From positions 62,001 through 126,000 of the forward strand of contig SMDE01000011.1 in the NCBI GenBank assembly GCA_004346725.1: a stretch of 64,000 nucleotides of DNA, given 5' to 3'. The notes beneath the pieces were generated by a model. It was not told where the DNA came from. It saw only the letters and a list, made by a program, of their open reading frames with translations, and searched no databases. This DNA is from Phytobacter diazotrophicus. Its GTDB lineage: Bacteria > Pseudomonadota > Gammaproteobacteria > Enterobacterales > Enterobacteriaceae. Both the position numbers and the translations under genes were made by a program. Shown here piece after piece: positions 18,677-28,214 of this stretch (positions are counted from its first letter, which is position 1; each line of letters starts with the position of its first letter).

Positions 18677-19564
18677 ATGTCCTCATCCCGTCCGGTGTTT
18701 CGTTCGCGCTGGCTGCCTTACCTGCTGGTCGCGCCTCAACTGGTTATCACCATTATTTTCTTTATCTGGCCTGCGGGCGAAGCGCTGTGGTATTCGGTTC
18801 AAAGCGTTGATCCGTTCGGCCTGTCGAGCCAGTTCGTTGGCCTGGATAACTTTGTGGCCCTGTTCCATGACAGCTATTACCTCGAGTCCTTCTGGACGAC
18901 GATGCGTTTTAGCGCGCTGGTCACTTTTTTTGGTCTGTTCTCCTCCCTGTTCTTTGCCGCGCTGGTCGACAACGTGGTACGCGGCAGCCGTGTATACCAG
19001 ACATTGATGCTGCTCCCGTATGCCGTCGCCCCGGCGGTCGCCGCTGTGTTGTGGATCTTTCTCTTCAATCCCGGTCGCGGTTTGATTACCCATGTTCTTG
19101 AACAATTTGGCTATAACTGGAACCACGCGCAAAACAGTGGCCAGGCCATGTTCCTGGTGGTTTTTGCTTCTATCTGGAAGCAGATTAGTTACAACTTTTT
19201 ATTCTTCTTCGCTGCGCTGCAATCTATCCCCCGTTCCCTGGTGGAAGCCGCGGCGATTGATGGCGCAGGGCCGATTCGCCGCTTCTTTAAGCTGTCGCTG
19301 CCGCTGATTGCCCCGGTGAGTTTCTTCCTGCTGGTGGTCAACCTGGTGTACGCCTTCTTCGATACTTTCCCGGTGATTGATGCCGCGACGGCGGGCGGCC
19401 CGGTACAGGCAACGACCACGCTGATTTATAAGATTTACCGTGAGGGCTTTGCCGGTCTGGATCTGTCCGCATCCGCTGCACAGTCCGTGGTGCTGATGTT
19501 CCTGGTGATCGTGCTGACGGTCGTTCAGTTCCGTTATGTTGAAAGCAAGGTACGCTACCAATGA
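18677..19564 (+). CDS. ugpA: Glycerol-3-phosphate ABC transporter permease UgpA
   Basis: A 295-residue permease with six predicted spans and the EAA loop [21 protein letters not shown] that docks the UgpC ATPase. It heterodimerises with UgpE. It overlaps ugpE by 4 nt. It is separated from ugpB by 114 bp containing REP-like hairpins. Confidence 0.97.
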   Translation: MSSSRPVFRSRWLPYLLVAPQLVITIIFFIWPAGEALWYSVQSVDPFGLSSQFVGLDNFVALFHDSYYLESFWTTMRFSALVTFFGLFSSLFFAALVDNVVRGSRVYQTLMLLPYAVAPAVAAVLWIFLFNPGRGLITHVLEQFGYNWNHAQNSGQAMFLVVFASIWKQISYNFLFFFAALQSIPRSLVEAAAIDGAGPIRRFFKLSLPLIAPVSFFLLVVNLVYAFFDTFPVIDAATAGGPVQATTTLIYKIYREGFAGLDLSASAAQSVVLMFLVIVLTVVQFRYVESKVRYQ

Positions 19565-20406
19565 TTGAGAATCGTCCAGGGCTGACTTTTTTCAGCCACC
19601 TTCTGCTTATCCTGGGCATTGTGACGATCCTGTTTCCCCTGTATGTCGCCTTTGTGGCGGCAACGCTGGATAACAAAGCCGTTTTTGAAACGCCAATGAC
19701 CCTGATTCCCGGCACGCACCTGCTGGAAAACATGAAAGCGATTTGGATTAACGGCGTGGGGGCTAACAGTGCGCCGTTCTGGCTGATGATGCTTAACAGC
19801 TTCATCATGGCGTTCTCCATTACCGTGGGGAAAATCGCCGTTTCGATGCTATCCGCTTTTGCCATCGTCTGGTTTCGTTTCCCGCTGCGTAACCTCTTCT
19901 TCTGGATGATTTTTATCACCCTGATGCTGCCGGTTGAAGTGCGTATCTTCCCGACGGTGGAAGTGATTGCGAACCTGAAAATGCTCGACAGCTACACCGG
20001 GTTAACGCTACCGCTGATGGCTTCCGCTACGGCGACATTTCTGTTTCGCCAGTTCTTTATGACGCTTCCCGATGAACTGATGGAAGCGGCACGTATTGAT
20101 GGTGCCTCGCCGATGCGCTTTTTCTGGGACATCGTGCTGCCGCTATCAAAAACCAATCTGGCGGCGCTGTTTGTCATTACCTTTATCTACGGCTGGAACC
20201 AGTATTTGTGGCCTCTGCTTATCATCAGCGACGTCAATCTGGGCACGGCTGTTGCGGGCATTAAAGGCATGATTGCCGTAGGTGAGGGCTCAACACAATG
20301 GAACCAGGTGATGGCGGCAATGCTGCTCACGCTGATTCCCCCGGTGGTTATCGTTTTTGCCATGCAGCGTGCCTTTGTGCGTGGCCTGGTCGACAGTGAG
20401 AAATAA
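19561..20406 (+). CDS. ugpE: Glycerol-3-phosphate ABC transporter permease UgpE
   Basis: A 281-residue permease with six predicted spans and EAA loop [20 protein letters not shown]. The start overlaps the ugpA stop (ATGA), and ugpC begins 1 bp after its stop. Confidence 0.97.
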   Translation: MIENRPGLTFFSHLLLILGIVTILFPLYVAFVAATLDNKAVFETPMTLIPGTHLLENMKAIWINGVGANSAPFWLMMLNSFIMAFSITVGKIAVSMLSAFAIVWFRFPLRNLFFWMIFITLMLPVEVRIFPTVEVIANLKMLDSYTGLTLPLMASATATFLFRQFFMTLPDELMEAARIDGASPMRFFWDIVLPLSKTNLAALFVITFIYGWNQYLWPLLIISDVNLGTAVAGIKGMIAVGEGSTQWNQVMAAMLLTLIPPVVIVFAMQRAFVRGLVDSEK

Positions 20407-20407
20407 G

Positions 20408-21481
20408 ATGGCAGGATTAAAATTACAGGCCGTAACCAAAAGCTGGGATAACGGCAAAACGCAGGTTATTCAGCCGCTGACGCTGGACGTGGCGGACGGC
20501 GAATTTATTGTAATGGTGGGGCCATCCGGTTGCGGAAAGTCGACGCTGCTCCGCATGGTCGCTGGCCTTGAGCGCGTCAGCACGGGCGATATCTGGATTG
20601 ATAGCCAGCGCGTGACGGAAACGGAGCCGAAAGATCGCGGTATTGCGATGGTGTTCCAGAACTATGCGCTCTACCCGCATATGAGCGTGGAAGAGAATAT
20701 GGCCTGGGGGCTGAAAATTCGCGGCATGGGTAAAGAGCACATTGCCGAGCGCGTAAAAGAGGCGGCCCGTATTCTGGAGTTGGATGGTCTGTTAAAGCGC
20801 CGTCCGCGTGAATTATCCGGCGGCCAGCGTCAGCGTGTGGCGATGGGGCGTGCCATTGTGCGCGATCCGGCGGTGTTTCTCTTTGATGAACCGCTATCAA
20901 ACCTTGATGCGAAACTACGCGTCCAGATGCGGCTGGAACTGCAGCATTTACATCGTCGCCTGAAAACGACGTCGCTCTACGTGACCCACGACCAGGTAGA
21001 GGCAATGACGCTGGCGCAGCGCGTGATGGTGATGAATAAAGGGGTGGCGGAACAGATCGGCACACCTGTAGAGGTGTACGAAAAACCGGCCAGCCGCTTT
21101 GTGGCGAGTTTTATCGGTAGCCCGGCGATGAACTTGCTGGATGGGCGTATCAGCAACACCGGTACCCATTTTGAATTGGATAGCGGTATGGCTCTGCCCA
21201 TTAACTGGTACTACCGGGGCTATGCCGGGCGTAAAATGACATTGGGTATCCGCCCGGAACATATTGCGTTAAGCTCACAGTCCGCAGGTGGCGTACCGCT
21301 GGTGATGGATACGCTTGAGATGCTTGGCGCAGATAACCTGGCCCACGGTCGCTGGGGCGACCATAAGCTGGTGGTGCGCCTTGCACATCAGGACAGACCC
21401 AAGCAGGGCAGTACGCTGTGGCTGCATTTGCCGGAGAATCACCTGCACCTTTTTGACGGTGAAACAGGACAACGTGTATGA
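20408..21481 (+). CDS. ugpC: Glycerol-3-phosphate ABC transporter ATPase UgpC
   Basis: A 357-residue MalK-type ATPase. Walker A GPSGCGKS at 38-45, signature [14 protein letters not shown] and Walker [16 protein letters not shown] are followed by a C-terminal regulatory domain (about 235-357). The ATG at 20408 is preferred; an in-frame start at 20357 lies within ugpE. Its stop overlaps the ugpQ start. Confidence 0.97.
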   Translation: MAGLKLQAVTKSWDNGKTQVIQPLTLDVADGEFIVMVGPSGCGKSTLLRMVAGLERVSTGDIWIDSQRVTETEPKDRGIAMVFQNYALYPHMSVEENMAWGLKIRGMGKEHIAERVKEAARILELDGLLKRRPRELSGGQRQRVAMGRAIVRDPAVFLFDEPLSNLDAKLRVQMRLELQHLHRRLKTTSLYVTHDQVEAMTLAQRVMVMNKGVAEQIGTPVEVYEKPASRFVASFIGSPAMNLLDGRISNTGTHFELDSGMALPINWYYRGYAGRKMTLGIRPEHIALSSQSAGGVPLVMDTLEMLGADNLAHGRWGDHKLVVRLAHQDRPKQGSTLWLHLPENHLHLFDGETGQRV

Positions 21482-22218
21482 GCAACTGGCCTTACCCCCA
21501 CGTCGCCGCCCATCGTGGCGGTGGGAAACTCGCCCCGGAAAATACGCTGGCGGCAATTGATGTGGGCGCTCGCTACGGCCACACGATGATCGAGTTCGAT
21601 GCGAAGTTGTCGAAAGACGGGCATATTTTTCTGCTGCATGACGATAATCTCGAGCGCACCAGCAACGGCTGGGGTGTTGCCGGGGATCTGGAATGGAACG
21701 ATCTGCTGAAAGTAGACGCAGGTGGCTGGTTTGGCGGCGAATTCAAAGGTGAACCGCTGCCGCTGCTGTCGCAGGTTGCCGACCGCTGCCGTCAGTACGG
21801 CATGATGGCGAACATCGAAATTAAACCGACGACCGGCACTGGCCCGCTGACGGGTAAAGTGGTGGCACTGGCGGCGCGCGAACTCTGGGCTGATATGCCG
21901 ACACCGCTGCTGTCGTCGTTTGAAATTGATGCGCTGGAGGCGGCGAGAGCGGCAGCACCGGAACTACCGCGTGGGTTGCTGCTGGATGAATGGCGCGATG
22001 ACTGGCGGGAGCTGACTACCCGTCTGGAATGTTTCTCCATCCATCTTAATCACACGCTTCTTGATGAAGAACGTGTGGATATGCTGCGGGATGCCGGGTT
22101 ACGCATTCTGGTTTATACCGTCAATCGCCCGCAGCGCGCATCTCAACTGCTACGCTGGGGCGTTGATTGCATCTGTACCGACAACATTGAAGTCATCGGG
22201 CCAAATTTTCAGCCTTAA
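21478..22218 (+). CDS. ugpQ: Cytoplasmic glycerophosphodiester phosphodiesterase UgpQ
   Basis: A 246-residue GDPD-family enzyme that hydrolyses glycerophosphodiesters to glycerol-3-phosphate and alcohol during or after Ugp uptake. The metal and catalytic motif [16 protein letters not shown] near residue 12 and [19 protein letters not shown] (about 40-58) are present. No signal peptide, unlike GlpQ. It overlaps ugpC by 4 nt. Its stop TAA is interlocked with the stop of convergent yhhA. Confidence 0.97.
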   Translation: MSNWPYPHVAAHRGGGKLAPENTLAAIDVGARYGHTMIEFDAKLSKDGHIFLLHDDNLERTSNGWGVAGDLEWNDLLKVDAGGWFGGEFKGEPLPLLSQVADRCRQYGMMANIEIKPTTGTGPLTGKVVALAARELWADMPTPLLSSFEIDALEAARAAAPELPRGLLLDEWRDDWRELTTRLECFSIHLNHTLLDEERVDMLRDAGLRILVYTVNRPQRASQLLRWGVDCICTDNIEVIGPNFQP

Positions 22219-22670
22219 GGCGTAACGGTTTTTAGCGGGATATTCGCTTGCGGCGTGCTGGTATGGTTTTGATTCAGCATGCTGCTGCCGGCCTGGTTAG
22301 CGGGCAGCATATGTTGCTGCTGACCCAGTGTCGCATCGTTATTAACGCTTTGGTTCAGCATGCCGCCGTTTGTATTGGGGAGCATCTGCTGGGTACCCGG
22401 GTCGAGCTCCCCCGGCTGCGCCTGCCTTACCCGCTGGGAATTATTATTAATTTGCGCTTCCAGATGCTGCTGTTGCAGGCGCGTTTGCGTCTGCAAATTC
22501 TGATTTAACATCCCTTTTTGCTGCTGTTGCTGATTAAGCATTTGCGTCTGCATTCGCTGCTGACTCGGTATCTGATAACCCGGTTGGTTCGGGTTATTGG
22601 TGGTATTGAGCGGCTGTGCGAAAGCGGCCAATGGCAAGAACGCGGCCAGAATAAATAGTCGTTTCATCAT
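22215..22670 (-). CDS. yhhA: YhhA, secreted Gln/Asn-rich DUF2756 protein
   Basis: A 151-residue protein of unknown function with a cleavable signal peptide (about 1-19, ending AAFA). The mature part is rich in Q and N, with four MLNQ motifs and two MLP(N/A) variants. It matches YhhA at the same ugpQ-ggt position in E. coli. The start has an AAGGAGGAGA ribosome site followed by two consecutive ATGs, so residue 2 is an alternative. Convergent with ugpQ: the two stop codons share the palindrome TTAA at 22215-22218. Confidence 0.92.
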   Translation of the reverse strand: MMKRLFILAAFLPLAAFAQPLNTTNNPNQPGYQIPSQQRMQTQMLNQQQQQKGMLNQNLQTQTRLQQQHLEAQINNNSQRVRQAQPGELDPGTQQMLPNTNGGMLNQSVNNDATLGQQQHMLPANQAGSSMLNQNHTSTPQANIPLKTVTP

Positions 22671-22788
22671 CTTCTCCTCCTTCTGAAGGTTCTTCTAAGT
22701 TTACTCCGTTTCACGCACTACGATGATCTTTTAGGAGTTCTGAACCAGACTTAAGCGGGGACTGTAGCCCCTTCTCAGGAGAACGACG

Positions 22789-24543
22789 ATGATGAAACAG
22801 AAGTTTGCGCGTTGGGTGGCGATAGCCGCTCTGATGGCGGGAGGATGTTTTAGCGTTGCGGCGGCACCTCCGCCCGTTGCGGCACCGGCTCCGGTGTCGT
22901 ATGGCGTTGAGGCGGATGTCTTTCATCCGGTTCGTGCGAAACAGGGGATGGTGGCGTCCGTTGACGAAACCGCAACCCGTGTTGGCGTCGATATCCTCAA
23001 ACAGGGGGGCAACGCCGTGGATGCCGCCGTGGCGGTTGGCTATGCGCTGGCCGTAACGCACCCGCAGGCCGGTAATCTCGGTGGCGGCGGGTTTATGATG
23101 ATCCGTACCAAAGATGGCAAAACGACCGCAATTGATTTTCGTGAAATGGCCCCGGCAGCAGCAACGCGCGATATGTTTCTTGACGACCAGGGCAACCCGG
23201 ACAGCAAAAAGTCTCTCACGTCACACTTAGCTTCCGGTACGCCGGGCACAGTGGCGGGCTTTTCGCTGGCGCTGGAAAAATATGGCACATTGCCGCTGAA
23301 TAAAGTCGTACAGCCGGCCATTAAGCTGGCAAAGCAGGGCTTCGTGGTGAATGACGCCCTGGCTGACGATCTCAAAACCTATGGCAGTGAAGTGCTGCCA
23401 AACCATGAAAACAGTAAAGCCATTTTCTGGAAAGACGGCGAGCCCCTGAAAAAAGGCGACAAACTGGTTCAGGCGAACCTGGCAAAGAGCCTGGAGATGA
23501 TTGCCGAAAAAGGGCCGGACGCATTCTATAAAGGCTCGATTGCCGATCAGATTGTTCAGGAGATGAGTAAAAACGGCGGGCTGATCACGAAAGAAGATTT
23601 GGCCAATTACAAAGCCGTCGAGCGCACCCCCATCAGCGGCGACTATCGCGGCTACCAGGTTTTCTCCATGCCGCCGCCCTCTTCCGGGGGGATCCATATC
23701 GTGGAGATCCTCAATATTCTTGAGAACTTTGACCTCGCAAAATATGGCTTCGGCAGCGCGGATACTTTGCAGGTAATGGCAGAGGCGGAAAAATACGCCT
23801 ATGCCGACAGGTCTGAATACCTTGGCGATCCGGATTTTGTGAAGGTGCCCTGGCAGGCGCTGACCAACAAGGATTATGCAAAATCGCTGGCTCAGCAAAT
23901 CGACGTCAACAAAGCGAAGCCATCGAGCCAGATTCGTCCGGGCAAGCTTGAGCCCTACGAGAGTAACCAAACAACGCACTATTCGGTGGTGGATAAAGAC
24001 GGTAATGCCGTCGCGGTGACCTACACCCTCAACACAACCTTTGGTAGCGGGATTGTGGCGGGAAATACTGGCATCCTGATGAACAACGAAATGGATGATT
24101 TCTCGGCCAAACCTGGCGTGCCGAATGTCTATGGGCTGGTGGGGGGCGATGCGAATGCGGTGGGGCCGGGCAAGCGTCCGCTCTCTTCCATGTCGCCGAC
24201 TATCGTGGTGAAAGACGGGAAAACCTGGCTGGTTACGGGGAGTCCTGGCGGTAGCCGAATTATCACAACTGTGCTGCAAATCGTGGTAAACAGCATCGAT
24301 TTTGGGATGAACGTCGCCGAGGCGACCAATGCCCCGCGCTTTCATCATCAGTGGCTGCCGGATGAGCTGCGCGTCGAAAAAGGCTTTAGCCCGGACACCC
24401 TCAAGCTGCTTGAGCAGAAAGGGCAGAAGGTGGTTGTGAAAGAGGCTATGGGCAGTACGCAGAGCATTATGGTTGGCCCGGACGGCACGCTGTACGGTGC
24501 GTCTGACCCGCGTACGGTGGATGATTTAACGGCGGGATATTAA
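22789..24543 (+). CDS. ggt: Periplasmic gamma-glutamyltranspeptidase
   Basis: A 584-residue proenzyme that hydrolyses or transfers the gamma-glutamyl group of glutathione in the periplasm. A signal peptide (about 1-27) precedes the large subunit. Self-cleavage is expected before T395 in NQTTHYSVVD, the new N-terminal nucleophile of the small subunit. The GSPGGSRI and LSSMSPT loops are conserved. It is four residues longer than E. coli Ggt, in the proline-rich stretch after the signal peptide. An AGGAG ribosome site is present, and the gene is followed by a short REP-like hairpin. Confidence 0.97.
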   Translation: MMKQKFARWVAIAALMAGGCFSVAAAPPPVAAPAPVSYGVEADVFHPVRAKQGMVASVDETATRVGVDILKQGGNAVDAAVAVGYALAVTHPQAGNLGGGGFMMIRTKDGKTTAIDFREMAPAAATRDMFLDDQGNPDSKKSLTSHLASGTPGTVAGFSLALEKYGTLPLNKVVQPAIKLAKQGFVVNDALADDLKTYGSEVLPNHENSKAIFWKDGEPLKKGDKLVQANLAKSLEMIAEKGPDAFYKGSIADQIVQEMSKNGGLITKEDLANYKAVERTPISGDYRGYQVFSMPPPSSGGIHIVEILNILENFDLAKYGFGSADTLQVMAEAEKYAYADRSEYLGDPDFVKVPWQALTNKDYAKSLAQQIDVNKAKPSSQIRPGKLEPYESNQTTHYSVVDKDGNAVAVTYTLNTTFGSGIVAGNTGILMNNEMDDFSAKPGVPNVYGLVGGDANAVGPGKRPLSSMSPTIVVKDGKTWLVTGSPGGSRIITTVLQIVVNSIDFGMNVAEATNAPRFHHQWLPDELRVEKGFSPDTLKLLEQKGQKVVVKEAMGSTQSIMVGPDGTLYGASDPRTVDDLTAGY

Positions 24544-24550
24544 GTTTCTC

Positions 24551-24590
24551 AATCCCCTCTTCCTGAAAGGGAGAGGGGATGGGTTGAGCG
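24551..24590. repeat. REP-like hairpin after ggt
   Basis: CCCCTCTTCCTGAAAGGGAG continuing AGGGG, followed by ATGGGTTGAG. This is a short member of the same family as at 18570. It lies between the convergent ggt and aaaT stops and may act as their terminator. Confidence 0.8.
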
Positions 24591-24609
24591 GTTTGTTAAT
24601 CGTGGAGGC

Positions 24610-25101
24610 TTACTGTTTTATCCGTGCCATAAAATAGGCATCCACGTATTCGCCGTTGCGCAGGGCGAAGCGCTTTCCGGTTCCTTCAATTTCAAAACCG
24701 AACTTCTGATACAGCGTCAGCGCCGGGGCATTATCAACGAAGACGGTCAATTCAATACGTTCTATTCGCAGCCAGTTGTCGCACAGGTTCACCATTTCGC
24801 GCATTAACGCGCTGCCTACGCCACGCCCATGCTTTTCCGCTGAAACGCCAATTCCAAAGGTGGCAACGTGGCCACGCCGGGGGTTTTCCATGATATCCAG
24901 AGCCAGGTGTCCGACGACCTCTTCGTCAAGACAGGCGACGAGGTGGCGTCGGCCTGGTTTGACGGCGGCCCTTTCTTGCCACATCGCCATGGAAGGATGA
25001 GGAATTTGTAGCGTGTCGTGATACACCCCAGGATGTGAATTGATGTGGCGTAATGCTTCTGCATCGCTGGCTTCAATATGGCGTATCACAATGTCACTCA
25101 T
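24610..25101 (-). CDS. aaaT: L-amino acid N-acetyltransferase AaaT (YhhY), GNAT
   Basis: A 163-residue GNAT acetyltransferase, matching YhhY/AaaT, which acetylates amino acids such as phenylalanine and methionine in E. coli. The acetyl-CoA loop is HGRGVGSALMREMV, with ELTVFVDNAPALTLYQKFGF and a strongly conserved C-terminus (ALRNGEYVDAYFMAR). The ATG at 25101 (MSDIVIRH, ribosome site AGAGG) is used; an in-frame start at 25179 would add 26 unrelated residues. Confidence 0.93.
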   Translation of the reverse strand: MSDIVIRHIEASDAEALRHINSHPGVYHDTLQIPHPSMAMWQERAAVKPGRRHLVACLDEEVVGHLALDIMENPRRGHVATFGIGVSAEKHGRGVGSALMREMVNLCDNWLRIERIELTVFVDNAPALTLYQKFGFEIEGTGKRFALRNGEYVDAYFMARIKQ

Positions 25102-25186
25102 TCCTTTTTCCTCTTTTAGTGAAATATCCTCTTCAACATCACGAAGTTTGCAAAGTGCGTCAACTGCCATTTTTTGCAAAAAAGGG

Positions 25187-25218
25187 TAGACAAGTGCGAA
25201 TGATAATGATTATTATTG
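25187..25218 (+). promoter_or_regulatory. ryhB promoter overlapped by a Fur box
   Basis: TAGACA (25187-25192) and TATTAT (25211-25216), spacing 18 bp, place transcription start near 25223. The sequence AATGATAATGATTATTATTG (25199-25218) is a near-consensus Fur box covering the -10 element, which gives iron-dependent repression of RyhB. Confidence 0.93.
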
Positions 25219-25222
25219 CTAT

Positions 25223-25317
25223 GCGTTCAGGGAAACCGATGCGGTAATCCTGAAAGCACGACATTGCTCACATTGCTTCCAGTATTTCTTAGCCAGCCGG
25301 GTGCTGGCTTTTTTTTT
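25223..25317 (+). ncRNA. ryhB: RyhB small RNA (iron-sparing, Hfq-dependent)
   Basis: The core reads GAAAGCACGACATTGCTC then ACATTGCTTCCAGTATTTC, the highly conserved RyhB seed region that pairs with sodB, sdhC and other iron-protein mRNAs. The 3' hairpin AGCCAGCCGGGTGCTGGCT is followed by nine T residues. The 5' hairpin differs from E. coli but keeps its pairing pattern (TCAGG with CCTGA). Position next to aaaT/yhhY and near yhhX matches E. coli. Its terminator T-run overlaps the stop codon of the convergent bactofilin gene. Confidence 0.96.
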
Positions 25318-25957
25318 AACTGCGTTTTCCCTCAGCCTTTTTGCTTGCGCCCTCCGTGGTGGTGTCGAGCACCAGCCCCACAACGTTCGTCTGCTCCTGT
25401 CGTGGGGCACGCAGTTCCGCCTGGCCTGTAAAGGTGCCGCCCTGTTTTATGCTCAGCGTGCGATAAACCAGCGTGCCGGTTAGCGTACCGTTTTCGGCAA
25501 TATCTACCGTATCGCCCGTACACTGGCCTGTCACGGCGCCGTCGATAATCAATTGCTGGCAGTTAATGTTGCCTTCGACCCGTCCTTCACGCATGACGTT
25601 GACCAGACTCTCTTTCACGTCGATATCACCCCGTACGCTGCCGTAAACGTACACCGGGCTGGATGAAGCAATATTGCCTTCAAGATGAACATCACGGGCG
25701 ATCACCGTAGATGTTTCCGTCTCGGCCTGGTGTTGATTAACGGTAGAAGGGGTGGCAACTATCGCGCCGGGGTTTTCGCTGTTTTTATGTTTTTTGAACA
25801 TGCCTGTTATGAATCCTCTCAGGATAAAAGCGCTAAAGGTGGCAAAGGCCAGCAGTCCTGCGTAACGCGCCAGCGAGGATGCGCCGACGCACCAGGCCAA
25901 AAGCGCAAACAGCCAGACCAGAAGGGTGAGGTTTAGCAGGAGATATTTTCTGTCCAT
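25316..25957 (-). CDS. Membrane-anchored bactofilin-family protein
   Basis: A 213-residue protein. Two hydrophobic spans (about 5-25 and 32-52) are followed by a charged linker and a bactofilin-type right-handed beta-helix domain (about 83-185), seen as short repeats alternating hydrophobic and glycine residues (VHLEGNIASSSPVYVYG, VEGNINCQQLIIDG). Bactofilins polymerise into filaments without nucleotide and help set cell shape or localise proteins. The partner is unknown. Not present at this locus in E. coli K-12 as I recall it. The 3' end converges on ryhB. Confidence 0.85.
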   Translation of the reverse strand: MDRKYLLLNLTLLVWLFALLAWCVGASSLARYAGLLAFATFSAFILRGFITGMFKKHKNSENPGAIVATPSTVNQHQAETETSTVIARDVHLEGNIASSSPVYVYGSVRGDIDVKESLVNVMREGRVEGNINCQQLIIDGAVTGQCTGDTVDIAENGTLTGTLVYRTLSIKQGGTFTGQAELRAPRQEQTNVVGLVLDTTTEGASKKAEGKRS

Positions 25958-26255
25958 GCATACTTCCCTGAGCCGCTTTCCATGGCAGCCAGCCCGATGT
26001 GTGGCTGACCCATTATTGCGAGAAACATCCTGCTTTTCGCGGCACTTTTATCGGCAATTTAGTCAATGAGATCAAGACGTGTCAGAGGATTTTAAGAATG
26101 GAAGTGGTTGTTTATTTTGATTTTATAATCACGGTAAATGCATCGTAAGTTCAGGATGATTTGGCTGTATGTCTTGTTCGTTGATGACAGTGGTTTTTAT
26201 CGGTGGGCGTCTTGCGCTAAGGTTTAAGGCTGCGACGCTAAACAAGGACAGCATT
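25958..26255 (+). other. Intergenic region upstream of yhhX
   Basis: About 300 bp between divergent genes, AT-rich in its second half. It must hold the promoters of the bactofilin gene and yhhX. No distinctive operator or RNA gene was recognised. Confidence 0.4.
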
Positions 26256-27293
26256 ATGACTCTGCATTGCGCATTTATCGGCTTTGGTAAAAGCACCACC
26301 CGCTACCACCTCCCTTACGTTCTGAATCGCAAAGATACCTGGCATGTGGCGCATATCTTTCGCCGCCATGCGAAACCGGAAGAACAGCATCCGCAGCATC
26401 AGCATATTCACTTCACCAGCGATCTTGATGAGGTGCTCAATGATCCGCAGGTCAGGCTGGTTATTGTTTGTACCCACGCAGACAGCCATTTTGAGTACGC
26501 GAAACGGGCGCTGGAAGCCGGGAAAAACGTGCTGGTAGAAAAGCCATTCACGCCAACGATTGCCGAAGCCGTCACCCTCTTTGAACTGGCAAAAAGCAAA
26601 GGCCTGACCGTCACGCCGTATCAGAATCGCCGCTTTGACACCTGTTTTTTGATGGCCAAAAAAGCCATTGAGAGCGGCAAGTTAGGTGAAATTGTTGAAG
26701 TGGAGAGCCACTTCGATTACTACCGCCCGGTTGCAGAAACGAAACCTGGCCTGCCGCAGGACGGATCCTTCTACGGGCTTGGCGTGCATACGATGGATCA
26801 AATTATTTCACTGTTTGGTCGCCCGGACCATGTGGCGTATGACATTCGTAGCCTGCGCAACAAGGCCAACCCGGATGACACCTTTGAAGCGCAGCTCTTT
26901 TATGGCGATCTGAAAGCCATCGTAAAAACCAGCTATCTGGTCAAAATCGACTATCCGAAGTTTATTGTCCACGGGACCAGAGGATCATTTATCAAGTACG
27001 GCATCGACCAGCAGGAGACCAGCCTGAAGGCCAATATCATGCCAGGTGAAGCGGGATTTGCGGCAGATGACAGTATCGGCGTGCTGGAGTATGTGAATGA
27101 CGCGGGTGAAACGGTGCGTGAGGAGCTGAAACCGGAAATTGGTGACTATGGCCGGGTCTATGATGCGCTCTATGCCACGTTGACCACCGGGGCGGATAAT
27201 TACGTCAAGGAATCTGATGTTCTGACCAACCTGGAGATCCTGGAGCGCGCCTTCGAACAGGCCTCTCCATCCACGGTAACCCTCGCAAAATAA
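26256..27293 (+). CDS. yhhX: Gfo/Idh/MocA-family oxidoreductase YhhX
   Basis: A 345-residue predicted NAD(P)-dependent oxidoreductase. The N-terminal Rossmann motif CAFIGFGKSTTRYHLPY and the family lysine in VLVEKPFTPT (about residue 100) are present, then a C-terminal alpha/beta domain. Substrate unknown. The ATG at 26256 has an AAGGA site and gives the E. coli length; an in-frame start at 26169 is rejected. Close to ryhB as in E. coli, and followed by yhhW. Confidence 0.95.
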   Translation: MTLHCAFIGFGKSTTRYHLPYVLNRKDTWHVAHIFRRHAKPEEQHPQHQHIHFTSDLDEVLNDPQVRLVIVCTHADSHFEYAKRALEAGKNVLVEKPFTPTIAEAVTLFELAKSKGLTVTPYQNRRFDTCFLMAKKAIESGKLGEIVEVESHFDYYRPVAETKPGLPQDGSFYGLGVHTMDQIISLFGRPDHVAYDIRSLRNKANPDDTFEAQLFYGDLKAIVKTSYLVKIDYPKFIVHGTRGSFIKYGIDQQETSLKANIMPGEAGFAADDSIGVLEYVNDAGETVREELKPEIGDYGRVYDALYATLTTGADNYVKESDVLTNLEILERAFEQASPSTVTLAK

Positions 27294-27416
27294 GTGGTCT
27301 TAAGGTTGCAAAAGTCGTTCATTTTTTTTGAACAGAGGAGTCAATTTTCACCCTCTATGATTGGTCAGCGATCGGGTCCACACTTACTCCATCGAAACGA
27401 ACATGAGGGTGAAAAC

Positions 27417-28112
27417 ATGATTTATTTACGCAAAGCAAACGACCGTGGCCACGCAAATCATGGCTGGCTTGACTCCTGGCATACCTTTTCGTTTGCCAAC
27501 TATTACGATGCAAACTTTATGGGTTTTTCTGCACTGCGCGTGATTAACGACGACGTGATCGATGCCGGGCAGGGGTTTGGCACCCATCCCCATAAAGATA
27601 TGGAAATCCTGACGTATGTACTGCAAGGCGCGGTCGAGCATCAGGACAGCATGGGCAATAAAGAACAGGTTCCGGCGGGTGAGTTCCAGATCATGAGCGC
27701 TGGCACCGGCGTGCGGCACTCTGAGTACAACCCCAGCGCCACTGAACCGCTGCGTCTGTACCAGATCTGGATTATTCCAGAAGAAAATGGCATCACGCCG
27801 CGTTACGAACAACGCCGCTTTGATGCAACGCAGGGCCGCCAACTGGTGCTGTCGCCGGATGCTCGCGACGGTTCGCTGAAAGTGCATCAGGACATGGAGC
27901 TTTATCGCTGGGCGCTGTTGAAAGATGAGCAGTCTGTGTATCAGGTTTCTGCAGACCGCAAAATCTGGATTCAGGTGGTGAAAGGTGAGGTATCCATTAA
28001 CGGCACGAAAGCGACCACCAGCGATGGCCTGGCCATCTGGGACGAGCAGGCTCTGTCCATTCATGCCGATAGCGACAGCGAAATTTTACTTTTCGACCTG
28101 CCGCCAGTTTGA
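27417..28112 (+). CDS. yhhW: Pirin-like quercetin 2,3-dioxygenase YhhW
   Basis: A 231-residue bicupin of the pirin family. The E. coli protein has quercetinase activity in vitro. The metal site is visible in GTHPHKDMEIL (two histidines) and in GVRHSEYNP (histidine and glutamate). The ATG at 27417 (AGGGTG upstream) gives the E. coli length; an in-frame start at 27294 would run through the yhhX-yhhW spacer. A hairpin follows before gntR. Confidence 0.95.
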   Translation: MIYLRKANDRGHANHGWLDSWHTFSFANYYDANFMGFSALRVINDDVIDAGQGFGTHPHKDMEILTYVLQGAVEHQDSMGNKEQVPAGEFQIMSAGTGVRHSEYNPSATEPLRLYQIWIIPEENGITPRYEQRRFDATQGRQLVLSPDARDGSLKVHQDMELYRWALLKDEQSVYQVSADRKIWIQVVKGEVSINGTKATTSDGLAIWDEQALSIHADSDSEILLFDLPPV

Positions 28113-28130
28113 TCGGGCTTAAATAAATGA

Positions 28131-28162
28131 CGCAACCTTCTGGTTAACACCAGAAGGTTGCG
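28131..28162 (+). terminator. Hairpin between yhhW and gntR
   Basis: CGCAACCTTCTGG (28131-28143) pairs perfectly with CCAGAAGGTTGCG (28150-28162), a 13-bp stem with a 6-nt loop. There is no T-run, so termination is probable but not certain. Confidence 0.7.
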
Positions 28163-28214
28163 TGCTGTCCGTGATAAACTGGCCTGATGTTTCCCCGTTT
28201 ATCAATTCAGGACG

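Noticed and set aside
23227-24348. A 373-codon open frame antisense to ggt
   Set aside because: The composition is that of a shadow frame with no recognisable motif, and it covers the conserved catalytic region of ggt.
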